Origin: Caldilineaceae bacterium
GTDB lineage: Bacteria > Chloroflexota > Anaerolineae > Caldilineales > Caldilineaceae
Direction of reading: 5' to 3'
Length of the DNA stretch: 64,000 nt
Assembly: GCA_019637645.1 (NCBI GenBank)
Contig: JAHBVH010000013.1
Location: 62,001-126,000 of the forward strand
Each line of letters opens with the position of its first letter. The first letter of the stretch is position 1. Made by a program: the position numbers and the translations under genes. The notes beneath the pieces were generated by a model. It saw nothing but the letters and a program-made list of their open reading frames with translations. It searched no databases and was not told where the DNA came from. Positions 44,026-52,289 of the stretch are shown piece after piece.

Positions 44026-45888
44026 ATGCAAACCGCGGAACGCTTGCTCGCTGCCTTGCCCCCTCCGCCAGACGCCATGGCGCGCTTGCTCACGGCTGCC
44101 ATGGATACGATTGACACGGGGGTTACCATCAGCGACATGCAACAGCCTGATCAACCCTTGATCTACGTCAATAAAGGCTTTGAAGCACTGACCGGCTATC
44201 CGGCCCAAGCGATGCTTGGGCGGAATTGCCGCTTTTTGCAAGGCCCGGAACGCGATCAAGATGCGCTGCCGATTGTGCGTAAAGCCCTTTGCCAAGGCGA
44301 GTCCTGTTCGGTGATTCTGCGCAACTATCGCCAAGATGGCACGCCGTTTTGGAATGAACTCTTTCTCTATCCACTCCATGACCAGCAGGGGCGTTTAACC
44401 CACTATGTTGGCATTCAACATGATATTTCGGAAATTGTCGATCGCAGCCGGCGTTTAATTACCTTGGAACGACAGTTGGCGCAGGAGGCGGCCCAACACG
44501 CGCAAAGCCTGACGCTCCTCAATGACATGAGTCGGCAACTAAATGTGGCGGCAACCGAAGCCGCGATTGGCGAGGTGGCCCGCCAATGGATGCCCCAACT
44601 GCTCCCCGCAGCCCAGATCCGGTTGGTGTTGCGTAGCCAAGCTGATACACACCTCATCAGCTTAACCTTGACCCACCCTGCCCAATCCCTCTGGGAAAGT
44701 ATTAGCCTGCCGCGTACCGAGGAAGAACAGACCCAAGCACTGTTTACCCATGCCTATGCGATTGCACCACCGGGAGAAACAGCGCGCCCAGCCCAACAAC
44801 TTTCTTTCTTGCTAACACCCCTCATGGCGGGCGGGCGGCTGCTGGGTGTGTTGGCAATGCGCTGCGACCCCGCTGCGCATTTTACCCAACGCGAGGAGCA
44901 TCTCTTCCTACAAGTGGCGAGTATGCTGGCGACCAATATCCAAAGCCGGCGACTCTTTGCCCAGATGCAAGCCGCCTTGGAGGAAAATACCTCGCTCTAT
45001 CAGGCTGCCCGCGAGCACAATCACGAGCTGCAAAACGCTTTGGAGCAGCTCCACAACGCCCAAGCCCAATTGATTGCCGTGGAAAAGATGGCATCACTGG
45101 GGCGCTTGGTGGCGGGGCTAGCCCATGAGATCAACACCCCCATCGGCATTGCTGTCACAGCGGCCTCCATCTGGGAAGATCGCAGCAAGGAACTGTGGCA
45201 GCTCTATCGCAATGGGCAAATGAAGCGCGCGGACTTCGAAGAATTTTTCCAGATGCTCACCGAAAGCGGCCAGTTGATCACCAATAATCTCCAACGGGCC
45301 GCCGATCTGATCTATAGCTTCAAACAAGTCGCGGTGGACCAATCGAGCGAGGCTGTCCGCGCAATTAATCTAAAGCACTATCTGCAGGAGGTGGTGACGA
45401 GCCTACGTCCTGAACTCAAACGGACCAAGCTACAGGTTGCGGTATCCGGTGATGATACCTTGGTGTTGCAAAGTTACCCAGGGGCCTTATCGCAAATCAT
45501 GACAAACTTGATTATGAACTCCGTCACCCATGCCTACGCGCCGGACACTGTCGGCCACCTAACCATTCAGGTCGCGCGGCAAGGCGACAACGCCCGTCTG
45601 ACCTATGCAGACGATGGTAAGGGCATTTCCCCAGAAGATCAAGATAAACTCTTTGAGCCTTTTTTTACCACGCGCCGTGGCCAAGGGGGGAGTGGGCTTG
45701 GCCTCCATATTGTCTATAATTTGGTGACCCAAAAGTTGGACGGTACCATTCACGTACAGAGCCAAGTGGGGGCTGGGACAACCTTCACGCTCACCTTGCC
45801 GCTATCCAGTGGGACAGAGGATAGCGGACAGAGGATAGAGGATAGTGGACAGAGGACAGAGGACAGAGGTCAGAAGTTGCTTCTCTGA
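44026..45888 (+). CDS. LOV-domain blue-light histidine kinase
   Basis: 620 residues from the ATG at 44026, chosen because it starts one base after the previous stop with AGGAGC upstream. A PAS/LOV domain lies at about 20-135: GRNCRFLQG at 65-73 holds Cys68, the residue that bonds flavin on blue light. NYRQDG (Asn100), FWNEL (Asn110) and GIQHD (Gln131) are the other flavin contacts. A GAF-like region covers about 160-310, a coiled coil 312-355, and the HisKA H-box His367 is in GLAHEINTP. The ATPase domain has N (IMTNLIMNSVTHA), G1 (DDGKGI) and G2 (GGSGLGLHIV) boxes. It is soluble, with no membrane helix. No response regulator gene is nearby. The last 25 residues come from a short tandem repeat. 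Confidence 0.92.
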   Translation: MQTAERLLAALPPPPDAMARLLTAAMDTIDTGVTISDMQQPDQPLIYVNKGFEALTGYPAQAMLGRNCRFLQGPERDQDALPIVRKALCQGESCSVILRNYRQDGTPFWNELFLYPLHDQQGRLTHYVGIQHDISEIVDRSRRLITLERQLAQEAAQHAQSLTLLNDMSRQLNVAATEAAIGEVARQWMPQLLPAAQIRLVLRSQADTHLISLTLTHPAQSLWESISLPRTEEEQTQALFTHAYAIAPPGETARPAQQLSFLLTPLMAGGRLLGVLAMRCDPAAHFTQREEHLFLQVASMLATNIQSRRLFAQMQAALEENTSLYQAAREHNHELQNALEQLHNAQAQLIAVEKMASLGRLVAGLAHEINTPIGIAVTAASIWEDRSKELWQLYRNGQMKRADFEEFFQMLTESGQLITNNLQRAADLIYSFKQVAVDQSSEAVRAINLKHYLQEVVTSLRPELKRTKLQVAVSGDDTLVLQSYPGALSQIMTNLIMNSVTHAYAPDTVGHLTIQVARQGDNARLTYADDGKGISPEDQDKLFEPFFTTRRGQGGSGLGLHIVYNLVTQKLDGTIHVQSQVGAGTTFTLTLPLSSGTEDSGQRIEDSGQRTEDRGQKLLL

Positions 45889-45915
45889 TTTCTGTCCTCT
45901 GCCTTCTGCCCTACT
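45811..45915. repeat. GGACAGAGGATAG-like tandem repeat crossing the kinase stop
   Basis: Six or so imperfect copies of a GGACAGAG/GGATAGAG unit end the kinase gene, followed by an inverted run (TCTGTCCTCTGCC). The two halves can fold together. Confidence 0.6.
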
Positions 45916-45961
45916 CTGCCCTTGATAGTACGCAGCTTATTCGTAAAAGAGGAGAGAACCA

Positions 45962-47239
45962 ATGCCATTTGAAACTGCCTTTACCATGGACACCTCTAGC
46001 ATTAAATATGGCCCTGGCGTCACGCGCGAGATCGGCTATGACATGGCTGCCTTGGGGGCCAAGCGCGTGATGGTGGTGACTGACCCCACGCTTGCCCAGC
46101 TAGAACCGGTGGCGGTGGTGCTGACTGCCCTGCGCAACGAGGGGATTGACGCGGTTCTCTATGACCGCACGCGTGTCGAACCGACCGATCAATCCTTTCA
46201 AGATGCCATTGATTTTGCGACAGCCGGTAACTTCGACGGCTATGTGGCCGTCGGCGGGGGGTCGAGCATAGATACGGCCAAGGCCGCCAACCTCTATGCC
46301 ACCTACCCCGCGCCTTTGCTGACCTATGTAAACCCACCCATCGGTCAAGGCCAACCCGTACCTGGTCGGCTCAAACCGCTCATCGCCGTGCCGACCACGG
46401 CAGGGACGGGGAGTGAGACAACCGGCGTGGCGATCTTTGATTTCGTCGCCATGCACGCCAAGACGGGCATTGCTCATCGCGCCTTGCGGCCTGTGATGGG
46501 GATTATCGATCCCGAAAACACACGGACCTTGCCCAAGATGGTGGCGGCCTGTAGCGCGTTGGATGTGCTCAGCCATGCGTTGGAATCGCTCACGGCTATT
46601 CCCTTTTATCAACGGCCCGCACCGGAGCACCCGAAATTCCGCCCGGCCTACCAAGGCGCGAACCCCCTGAGCGCGCTCTGGGCGGCCCAAGCCATCGAAA
46701 CGGTGGCTGGTTATCTTTTGCGTGCCCTGGCCGATCCTGAGGACGACGAGGCCCGCGGGCAAATGCTTCTCGCCGCGGCCTATGCGGGGATTGGCTTTGG
46801 CAACGCGGGGGTACACCTGCCCCATGGCATGTCCTATCCCGTTTCGGGCTTGGTGCGCACCTATGTGCCGCCCGACTATCCTGCCGATCACCCGCTTGTC
46901 CCCCATGGAATGTCGGTCATTCTCCATGCCCCCGCCGTCTTCCGGTGGACGGCCTCTACCAATCCGGCCTTGCATCTCTACGCGGCAGGTCTTTTGGGCG
47001 TCGATACGCGGGGCGCAACGCCGGAGGATGCAGGGCCACTGCTGGCCGACGCGATTGTTGCTATTATGCAGCAAACGGGCATGCCCAATGGCCTGACCGC
47101 GATCGGGTTTAGCGCGGCCGATGTCGAACACTTGGTCGAGGGGACCTTGCCCCAACATCGTGTGACCAAACTGTCGCCCAAGCCGGCCAGCGCTGATGAT
47201 CTGCGTGAACTTTTCCTGGCCTCCATGACCTGCTGGTAG
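45962..47239 (+). CDS. Iron alcohol dehydrogenase, hydroxyacid-oxoacid transhydrogenase-like
   Basis: 425 residues of the iron-containing alcohol dehydrogenase family. The start AFTMDTSSIKYGPGVTREIG resembles hydroxyacid-oxoacid transhydrogenase (ADHFE1/HOT), which oxidises 4-hydroxybutyrate-type acids while reducing 2-oxoglutarate. GGGSSIDTAK at 98-107 binds NAD. Metal ligands include Asp201 and His205 (LDVLSHALES), with later histidines in HLPHGMSYP. AGGAGAG precedes the ATG. The hydrolase gene begins 7 bases after its stop, so the two are one unit. Confidence 0.87.
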   Translation: MPFETAFTMDTSSIKYGPGVTREIGYDMAALGAKRVMVVTDPTLAQLEPVAVVLTALRNEGIDAVLYDRTRVEPTDQSFQDAIDFATAGNFDGYVAVGGGSSIDTAKAANLYATYPAPLLTYVNPPIGQGQPVPGRLKPLIAVPTTAGTGSETTGVAIFDFVAMHAKTGIAHRALRPVMGIIDPENTRTLPKMVAACSALDVLSHALESLTAIPFYQRPAPEHPKFRPAYQGANPLSALWAAQAIETVAGYLLRALADPEDDEARGQMLLAAAYAGIGFGNAGVHLPHGMSYPVSGLVRTYVPPDYPADHPLVPHGMSVILHAPAVFRWTASTNPALHLYAAGLLGVDTRGATPEDAGPLLADAIVAIMQQTGMPNGLTAIGFSAADVEHLVEGTLPQHRVTKLSPKPASADDLRELFLASMTCW

Positions 47240-47246
47240 GTGCCCA

Positions 47247-48098
47247 ATGACCACTGCTCTCTATACGCACGCCGAAGGAACCCTGACGACCAAGGATGGC
47301 ACGCCGCTCTACACCCAATGTTGGCAGCCGACCCAGCCCAAGGCAACCCTCGTCCTAATTCATGGCATTGCCGAGCACAGCAGTCGCTATCGGCATGTTG
47401 GGGAATATTTGGCCGAACATGGCTATACCGTCCACGCGCTTGATCTGCGCGGGCATGGACGGTCGCCGGGCGCACGCGCGCTCATTCGCCAAATGGAAGA
47501 GCATGCTGGGGATGTGGCCGATTTTCTGGCGTGGGTGCGCACACAAGCGCCCACGATACCGCTCTTCTTACTGGGGCATAGCATGGGGGGCCTCATTGTC
47601 ACCTACTATGTGCTCCAGCAGAACCCGACCTTGACGGGCGTCATCCTGAGTGGGCCTGCCCTCAAATTAGGCAATGTCTCGCCCCTGACGATCACCCTTG
47701 GCCGCTTGTTGGCCCGCTGGTTTCCTGGCTTGCCCTTGGCCCCGCTGGACACGACCGCCATCTCGCGCGATCAGGTGGTGATCCAAGCCAATCACGCCGA
47801 CCCGTTGGTCTATCACGGACGGATTCCAGTCGGTACTGGATTGGCAATGCTCAACGCGATTGCGTATATCCAAGGCCACATGGAAGCTTTTTCGCTGCCC
47901 CTGCTCATTGTCCAAGGCGCGGCAGATCGCCTTGTCGATCCCTTGGGCAGCCAGCAGCTCTATGCCCGCGCCCAGGCCACCGACAAAACGCTCAAACTTT
48001 ATGATGGGCTCTACCATGAGGTGCTCAATGAGCCAGAGAAGGCGGCGATCCTGGCCGAAATTGTGGCGTGGCTAGATGCGCGTTGTGTCGTTGCGTAG
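47247..48098 (+). CDS. Lysophospholipase/monoacylglycerol lipase-like alpha/beta hydrolase
   Basis: 283 residues of the Hydrolase_4 group. The oxyanion segment LIHGIAEHS is at 37-45, the nucleophile Ser112 in GHSMGG, the Asp in QGAADRLVDP and the His in LYHEVLNE. No signal peptide. AGGTG precedes the ATG, and the gene follows the transhydrogenase-like gene by 7 bases. The likely role is hydrolysis of an ester (monoglyceride, lysolipid or lactone). In this operon it could release a hydroxy acid for the transhydrogenase, an inference from order alone. Confidence 0.87.
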   Translation: MTTALYTHAEGTLTTKDGTPLYTQCWQPTQPKATLVLIHGIAEHSSRYRHVGEYLAEHGYTVHALDLRGHGRSPGARALIRQMEEHAGDVADFLAWVRTQAPTIPLFLLGHSMGGLIVTYYVLQQNPTLTGVILSGPALKLGNVSPLTITLGRLLARWFPGLPLAPLDTTAISRDQVVIQANHADPLVYHGRIPVGTGLAMLNAIAYIQGHMEAFSLPLLIVQGAADRLVDPLGSQQLYARAQATDKTLKLYDGLYHEVLNEPEKAAILAEIVAWLDARCVVA

Positions 48099-48128
48099 AG
48101 CGGACAGGTTTGCAAACCTGTCCGCTCT
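48097..48128. terminator. Perfect 32-base palindrome between convergent genes
   Basis: AGAGCGGACAGGTTTG and its exact inverse overlap the hydrolase stop and lie 18 bases from the opposing stop at 48146. The core (GACAGGTTTGCAAACCTGTC) belongs to the dispersed hairpin set. Confidence 0.75.
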
Positions 48129-48145
48129 GGTTGCCAGAAGCTGAC

Positions 48146-50857
48146 CTACAACGAAACCCCGAGCAGACCGCGGGTAAATTGGAAGTCAATATTGCCCTGT
48201 TGGTAGAGGCGTGGCGCGTAGGTGTGCTCGACTACCTGCTTGCTACGCTCCAAGATCTGGTCGATCCAGCTTGTGGGGTCGTCGCCGAGGAAAAGATCGA
48301 GATCATCGCCATACTGCTGTTGCATGGCGGGCGCCGAGGCGATCTGAATCACCGGCACGAGCGGATGGGTTTGTTGGGGATGATCGTTGACCAAGGCCAG
48401 GATCAATTCAACCCCCGTTGCCGCTAAGCCGGTGACAGTCTCTACCCAATGTTCGGTGGGCGTCTCCATGATATGAAAGCCATTTTGGCGGGCATGTTCG
48501 CCATAGGCCAACGAGGGTAGGACGGTTGGCTGGGTCAAGAGTCGTTCACGGTAGGCTGGTGTCGATAGGAGCCCTGTATTCTCTGGTACAACCACCATGC
48601 CACCCGCCCCGACAATCATTTGGGTTAAGATCGCCAATTGCTGAGCTACGTCAGGCGTAAGCGGCCCATCGCTCAAGAGCCCAACGCGTAACGCTTCGAG
48701 CCCGACATTGGCTTGGCTGGTGGGTGCGGCGGCGGCTAATTGGTTGGTAAACCACGCTTCAACCTTTTGGGTCACCTTGTCGATGCCACCATCAAGTTGG
48801 ATGCTGGCAAAGCCCAAGCGACTGGGATCGCCGCCAAATTCTTCGATCTGGTGGCGCATAAAGTCGTTGTGAGTCTTTTCACAGCCATGTTCGAGCAAGA
48901 GGCAATGTTTCACCAGGGGATGGGTGATATAGCCGACCATGGTGCGCGCATACATCTGTTCCATCAGCCCTGCCGAATTGCCACAGCCTTCGGTGTGGAC
49001 CAAGGCTACAACACGCGAGATCTGCGCCGGTTGCCCGAGCCCTTTCTTGTTGAGCCGCTGCGCGATCAGATTGGCAACCTGGCCTGCACAGAGGCTGGTG
49101 GGCAGGATCAGCCCAATTTGGTCGGTGGCGTGTTCCGCGTCATGCTGGTTAACCGTAAAGCGGATGGGGTTGGGCGCAACATCGGTGGGAATGGCAATCG
49201 GTGTGCCGGTGGGGACGGTGGGGTGGAGTAGCGTTTGCAGTTGGCTGCTGTCACTTTGTCGCCAGTTGCGCCAGATCTGCACTTGCGAATGACCGGCCTT
49301 TTCCCCGACGCTGTGTTGCCCCGAGGCGATCTGAACCATGAGATCAAAGGTCTGGTTGCCCAGCTCATCCATGGACAGGCCCTCTTGATAGAGACCGGCA
49401 TTGACATCCATATCGTTCGCCAGCAATTGAAAACGTCGCGAGGTGGTCACCACTTTAATGGTGGGCACATAGGGGAAGTTGGTGATCGACCCGTTGCCGG
49501 TGGTAAAGAAGATAAGATTACAACCCGCCGCGATTTGGCCGGCGATGCTCTCCAAGTCGTTGCCGGGGCTATCCATAAAGTAATAGCCCGCTTCCCGCAT
49601 GAGCGAACCATAGTCAATGGCGTAGTCCAAACGGGTGGCCGGGTCCTTCTTGCGTGCCGCGCCGATGGACTTCAGCGTGATGTTATAGAGGCCGCGGTAT
49701 TTGTTCCCACCCGAAGGATTGCCCTCGGCATCGGCCCCATGCCAAGCCGCCCGCGCCCGGAATTCCTCCATGAGCTGCAAGAACTTTTGGGCGGTTGCCA
49801 GATCGCGCACCTTCTGCAAGACATAGGGTTCGGCCCCGATCAGCTCGTCGGTCTCGGCGAGATTCGCCGCGCCGCCATAGCGGATCAATTCATGGGAGAT
49901 CCACCCCAACAGCGGATTGGCCGAAATGCCCGAAAAGGCATCCGAGCCACCACATTGCAGCCCCAATCGAAGATTGGCAACTGAAGAGGGGGTGCGGGTA
50001 TAGCCGTTGACCGTCGGCAGCCAGGCCCGAACCATGGCTTCCCCTTTGGCAAGGTTGTCCTGGAAGCCCCCACTGAGCGAGAGGAAGGTGTGGAGCACAT
50101 CAGCGATGGGGTAGTTATTTTCCGCGAGATACGCTTCTAACATTTTGTTGGTGACTGGCTCGATCCCATAATCCACCACCAAAACCGCCCCCACATTGGG
50201 GTTCACCATAAAGCCAGCCAGTGTACGCAGCAAGAGATCCAAGTTATTCGGCAGCGCGCCTTCGGGCGCAACACCACCTTCGGTGTGGGCAATGGGCACA
50301 ATGCCATCAATATTGGGATGATCTTTCAGTTCACTTTGCAAACGGGTGGCTAATTGTTTGACATAGCTGCCAGTGCGCGAGGTGGTTCCCAACAACACAA
50401 TCGTATTGCGCGTGCCAACCCCACGGCCTAACCCGCGCGGGTAGCCCAAGAAAGTGCGGTCGGTTGCATAGCGGGGTGTGGCTGGCGCGGGCTGAAAGGT
50501 GGCCGCATCGACCACATAGGGTTTGACCCGATCCTTAAAGTTGGGCGCAGCCGGTAGGGTAAAGTCTAAGGCGCGACCATGCAGGGCATGTAAAACACTG
50601 TCATTGACGACATAGTTGCCTGGCTCAATCGGTTGGATGGCGACGCCAAAGGGCAATTCCCACGAAAGCAGCTCTTCCCCTGGCGCAAGGGGCTGCACGG
50701 CAAATCGGTGCCCTTCCATGACGGTATGATCAAGGGTGAGAGTCTGCCCCAGATATTCGATTGTCGTGCCAGCTTCCAAGCGGCGGGTCGCAATGGCGAC
50801 ATTGTCGCCAGGCAAGGGAAGTCTACCGACTTCATCAAAGTGGTAAGATGCGCTCAT
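48146..50857 (-). CDS. Double-length UxaA/altronate dehydratase-family protein
   Basis: 903 residues, against about 500 for altronate or galactarate dehydratases. Residues 1-100 form the SAF-type N-terminal domain. Residues 135-540 carry a UxaA core: GLGRGVGTRN (142-151), QCGGSDAFSGISANP (301-315), TGNGSITNFPYVPTIKV (453-469). In this core the usual metal-loop cysteines are gone (HTEGGV at 191-196 and DYGIEP at 229-234). A second UxaA-like half at about 575-720 has them: SLCAG (588-592), HTEGCG (621-626) and EHGCEK (656-661). It appears to be a duplicated and divided enzyme. The expected role is dehydration of an aldonic or aldaric acid, with substrate unknown. GAGGATC precedes the ATG. Confidence 0.85.
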   Translation of the reverse strand: MSASYHFDEVGRLPLPGDNVAIATRRLEAGTTIEYLGQTLTLDHTVMEGHRFAVQPLAPGEELLSWELPFGVAIQPIEPGNYVVNDSVLHALHGRALDFTLPAAPNFKDRVKPYVVDAATFQPAPATPRYATDRTFLGYPRGLGRGVGTRNTIVLLGTTSRTGSYVKQLATRLQSELKDHPNIDGIVPIAHTEGGVAPEGALPNNLDLLLRTLAGFMVNPNVGAVLVVDYGIEPVTNKMLEAYLAENNYPIADVLHTFLSLSGGFQDNLAKGEAMVRAWLPTVNGYTRTPSSVANLRLGLQCGGSDAFSGISANPLLGWISHELIRYGGAANLAETDELIGAEPYVLQKVRDLATAQKFLQLMEEFRARAAWHGADAEGNPSGGNKYRGLYNITLKSIGAARKKDPATRLDYAIDYGSLMREAGYYFMDSPGNDLESIAGQIAAGCNLIFFTTGNGSITNFPYVPTIKVVTTSRRFQLLANDMDVNAGLYQEGLSMDELGNQTFDLMVQIASGQHSVGEKAGHSQVQIWRNWRQSDSSQLQTLLHPTVPTGTPIAIPTDVAPNPIRFTVNQHDAEHATDQIGLILPTSLCAGQVANLIAQRLNKKGLGQPAQISRVVALVHTEGCGNSAGLMEQMYARTMVGYITHPLVKHCLLLEHGCEKTHNDFMRHQIEEFGGDPSRLGFASIQLDGGIDKVTQKVEAWFTNQLAAAAPTSQANVGLEALRVGLLSDGPLTPDVAQQLAILTQMIVGAGGMVVVPENTGLLSTPAYRERLLTQPTVLPSLAYGEHARQNGFHIMETPTEHWVETVTGLAATGVELILALVNDHPQQTHPLVPVIQIASAPAMQQQYGDDLDLFLGDDPTSWIDQILERSKQVVEHTYAPRLYQQGNIDFQFTRGLLGVSL

Positions 50858-50998
50858 AAATTCGCTAGATCCTCAATTTTGTTTTACCAAACAACGGGTT
50901 TGTATAACAGGCTAGCATACCATGTTCGGGGAGGTTGCGCCAATATTGGTAAAATGATAGCGTACGGCTATCCAGGTGTCGCGAAGAGAATTTCAGGG

Positions 50999-51065
50999 GG
51001 ATGCGGATAGACGCGGATACCCGCAGATTGAATAAATCCGCGGGCAACCGCGTCTATCCGCATCC
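50999..51065. repeat. Palindrome, repeat family 4 (copy 2)
   Basis: GGATGCGGATAGACGCGGAT (50999-51018) pairs with 51046-51065 with one mismatch, and CCCGC/GCGGG pairs inside. It matches 5585-5646 in the outer arms. It lies 14 bases downstream of the aldolase stop (minus strand), so it may end that transcript. The rest of 50858-51079 shows no gene. Confidence 0.75.
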
Positions 51066-51079
51066 TAAAAATCGTATCC

Positions 51080-51856
51080 TTACCCAGCCAACTTGCGGAT
51101 CTCGGCCACGCCTTGGCGCATCGCGCTGGCATAGACCGCTGAATCCATGCTATAGGAGATGACGTTAAAGCCGATCGCCATCCACGCTTGGGCTTGGGCC
51201 AAGTTGCCTGGTTGAATCCCCGCGCCGAGCCCATATTGGCGGCTGACTTCGACAACACGTTTCAGCGCGTCGTGGAATCGTTGGTCGGCAAAATTACCGG
51301 GAATGCCCATGGAGTTGGTCAGATCAAAGTGGCCGACCCAGAGCACATCGACGCCGGGGGTTTGGGCGATGGCCTCCAGATTGTCGATCCCTTCGACACT
51401 TTCAATCTGACAGATAATGGTCGTGTTCTGGTTGGCATAGGCCATAAACTCGGGCGGGTTGACGGTCTTGAAATCTGTTTGCGTATTGCCCAAGATGACA
51501 CCGCGATCCCCCAAGGGTGCATATTTGGCCGCGTTGATAATGGCTTTGGCTTGGGCCGCGGTCTTGACATTCGGCACCATAATGCCCAACGCCCCAAGAT
51601 CCAAGGCGCGCGCAATAAAGTGATACTCCACTTGGGGAATACGAACAAAGGGCGCAATGGTGCTCACTTTGAACCAGGAGAAGAGGTCGGCTAACTGGGC
51701 GGGGGTAAACGCGGCATGTTCGGTGTCGATCACCACAAAATCGACATCGGTGGTATCCAGAATCTGGGCAATGCCGCGGGTGCCAAATTCACCGATCATG
51801 TGGCCGACCGGCACCTTGCCTTCGGCCAAGACTTGCTTGCAACGATTTGCTTTCAT
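51080..51856 (-). CDS. HpcH/HpaI-family pyruvate aldolase
   Basis: 258 residues from the ATG at 51856, with AAGGAACC upstream. A 66-codon extension would run through the repeat at 51926 and is rejected. Class II pyruvate aldolase features: Asp44, Glu46 and His47 in DTEHA, Arg72 in FVRIP, the KYAPLGDRG loop (111-119), and metal ligands Glu152 in IESVEG and Asp178 in GHFDLT. The family splits 2-keto-3-deoxy acids into pyruvate and an aldehyde, the step after an acid-sugar dehydratase. It is upstream of and on the same strand as the UxaA-type gene, with 222 bases between them, so the pair plausibly acts in series. Confidence 0.9.
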   Translation of the reverse strand: MKANRCKQVLAEGKVPVGHMIGEFGTRGIAQILDTTDVDFVVIDTEHAAFTPAQLADLFSWFKVSTIAPFVRIPQVEYHFIARALDLGALGIMVPNVKTAAQAKAIINAAKYAPLGDRGVILGNTQTDFKTVNPPEFMAYANQNTTIICQIESVEGIDNLEAIAQTPGVDVLWVGHFDLTNSMGIPGNFADQRFHDALKRVVEVSRQYGLGAGIQPGNLAQAQAWMAIGFNVISYSMDSAVYASAMRQGVAEIRKLAG

Positions 51857-51925
51857 CGGTAGGTTCCTTTTTGCTTGTGCAGGCACTGGGTTGCGTAATG
51901 GGGGTGGCGCATCGGTAAGCGTGTA

Positions 51926-52034
51926 CGCACCGCCCTGAAGGGACGGTGCTAGGGAGCAATGCCCGCTGAAGCGGGCTTGAGCCGACGTCGTTCCGTAGTC
52001 TAGTGGCTTCGGGGGCCACTGGGCGCGGGCAGTC
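51926..52034. repeat. Structured dispersed element, repeat family 2 (copy B)
   Basis: It aligns with 9235-9347 along its length. GCCCGC TGAA GCGGGC (51961-51976) has an altered loop. The AGTGGC/GCCACT stem (about 52002-52020) replaces GCACC/GGTGC of copy A with different but pairing bases. It lies between the divergent aldolase and peptidase genes. The remaining gap to 52289 holds only a weak promoter. Confidence 0.7.
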
Positions 52035-52202
52035 ATAGCAAAAAACTGAATCAACAGTGGAGTAAGTCTTTACCTAATTTTGTTTTTGTTGGGCTAATGC
52101 GCAAACACACCAATCTGCTAGATTGTAACTTGCCCGATCAAATGCGACAAATAGCACGCACGGAAAAACCCGCTGTGGAAACCCGTCCAGCCACGCTACC
52201 AA

Positions 52203-52231
52203 TTGCGGGATGGGGCAATTTACGATACGAT
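52203..52231 (+). promoter_or_regulatory. Possible promoter of the S9 peptidase
   Basis: TTGCGG at 52203-52208, a 17-base spacer and TACGAT at 52226-52231, 58 bases before the chosen start. Confidence 0.42.
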
Positions 52232-52289
52232 AGTTGGATAGTGGCATTATGAAGGAAGCCTATGTTACATGGCGCAAAGGAAGAGAATC

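Noticed and set aside
46100..47254. 384-codon minus-strand frame opposite the iron alcohol dehydrogenase
   Set aside because: A shadow of a well-conserved gene with no ribosome site or family signal.
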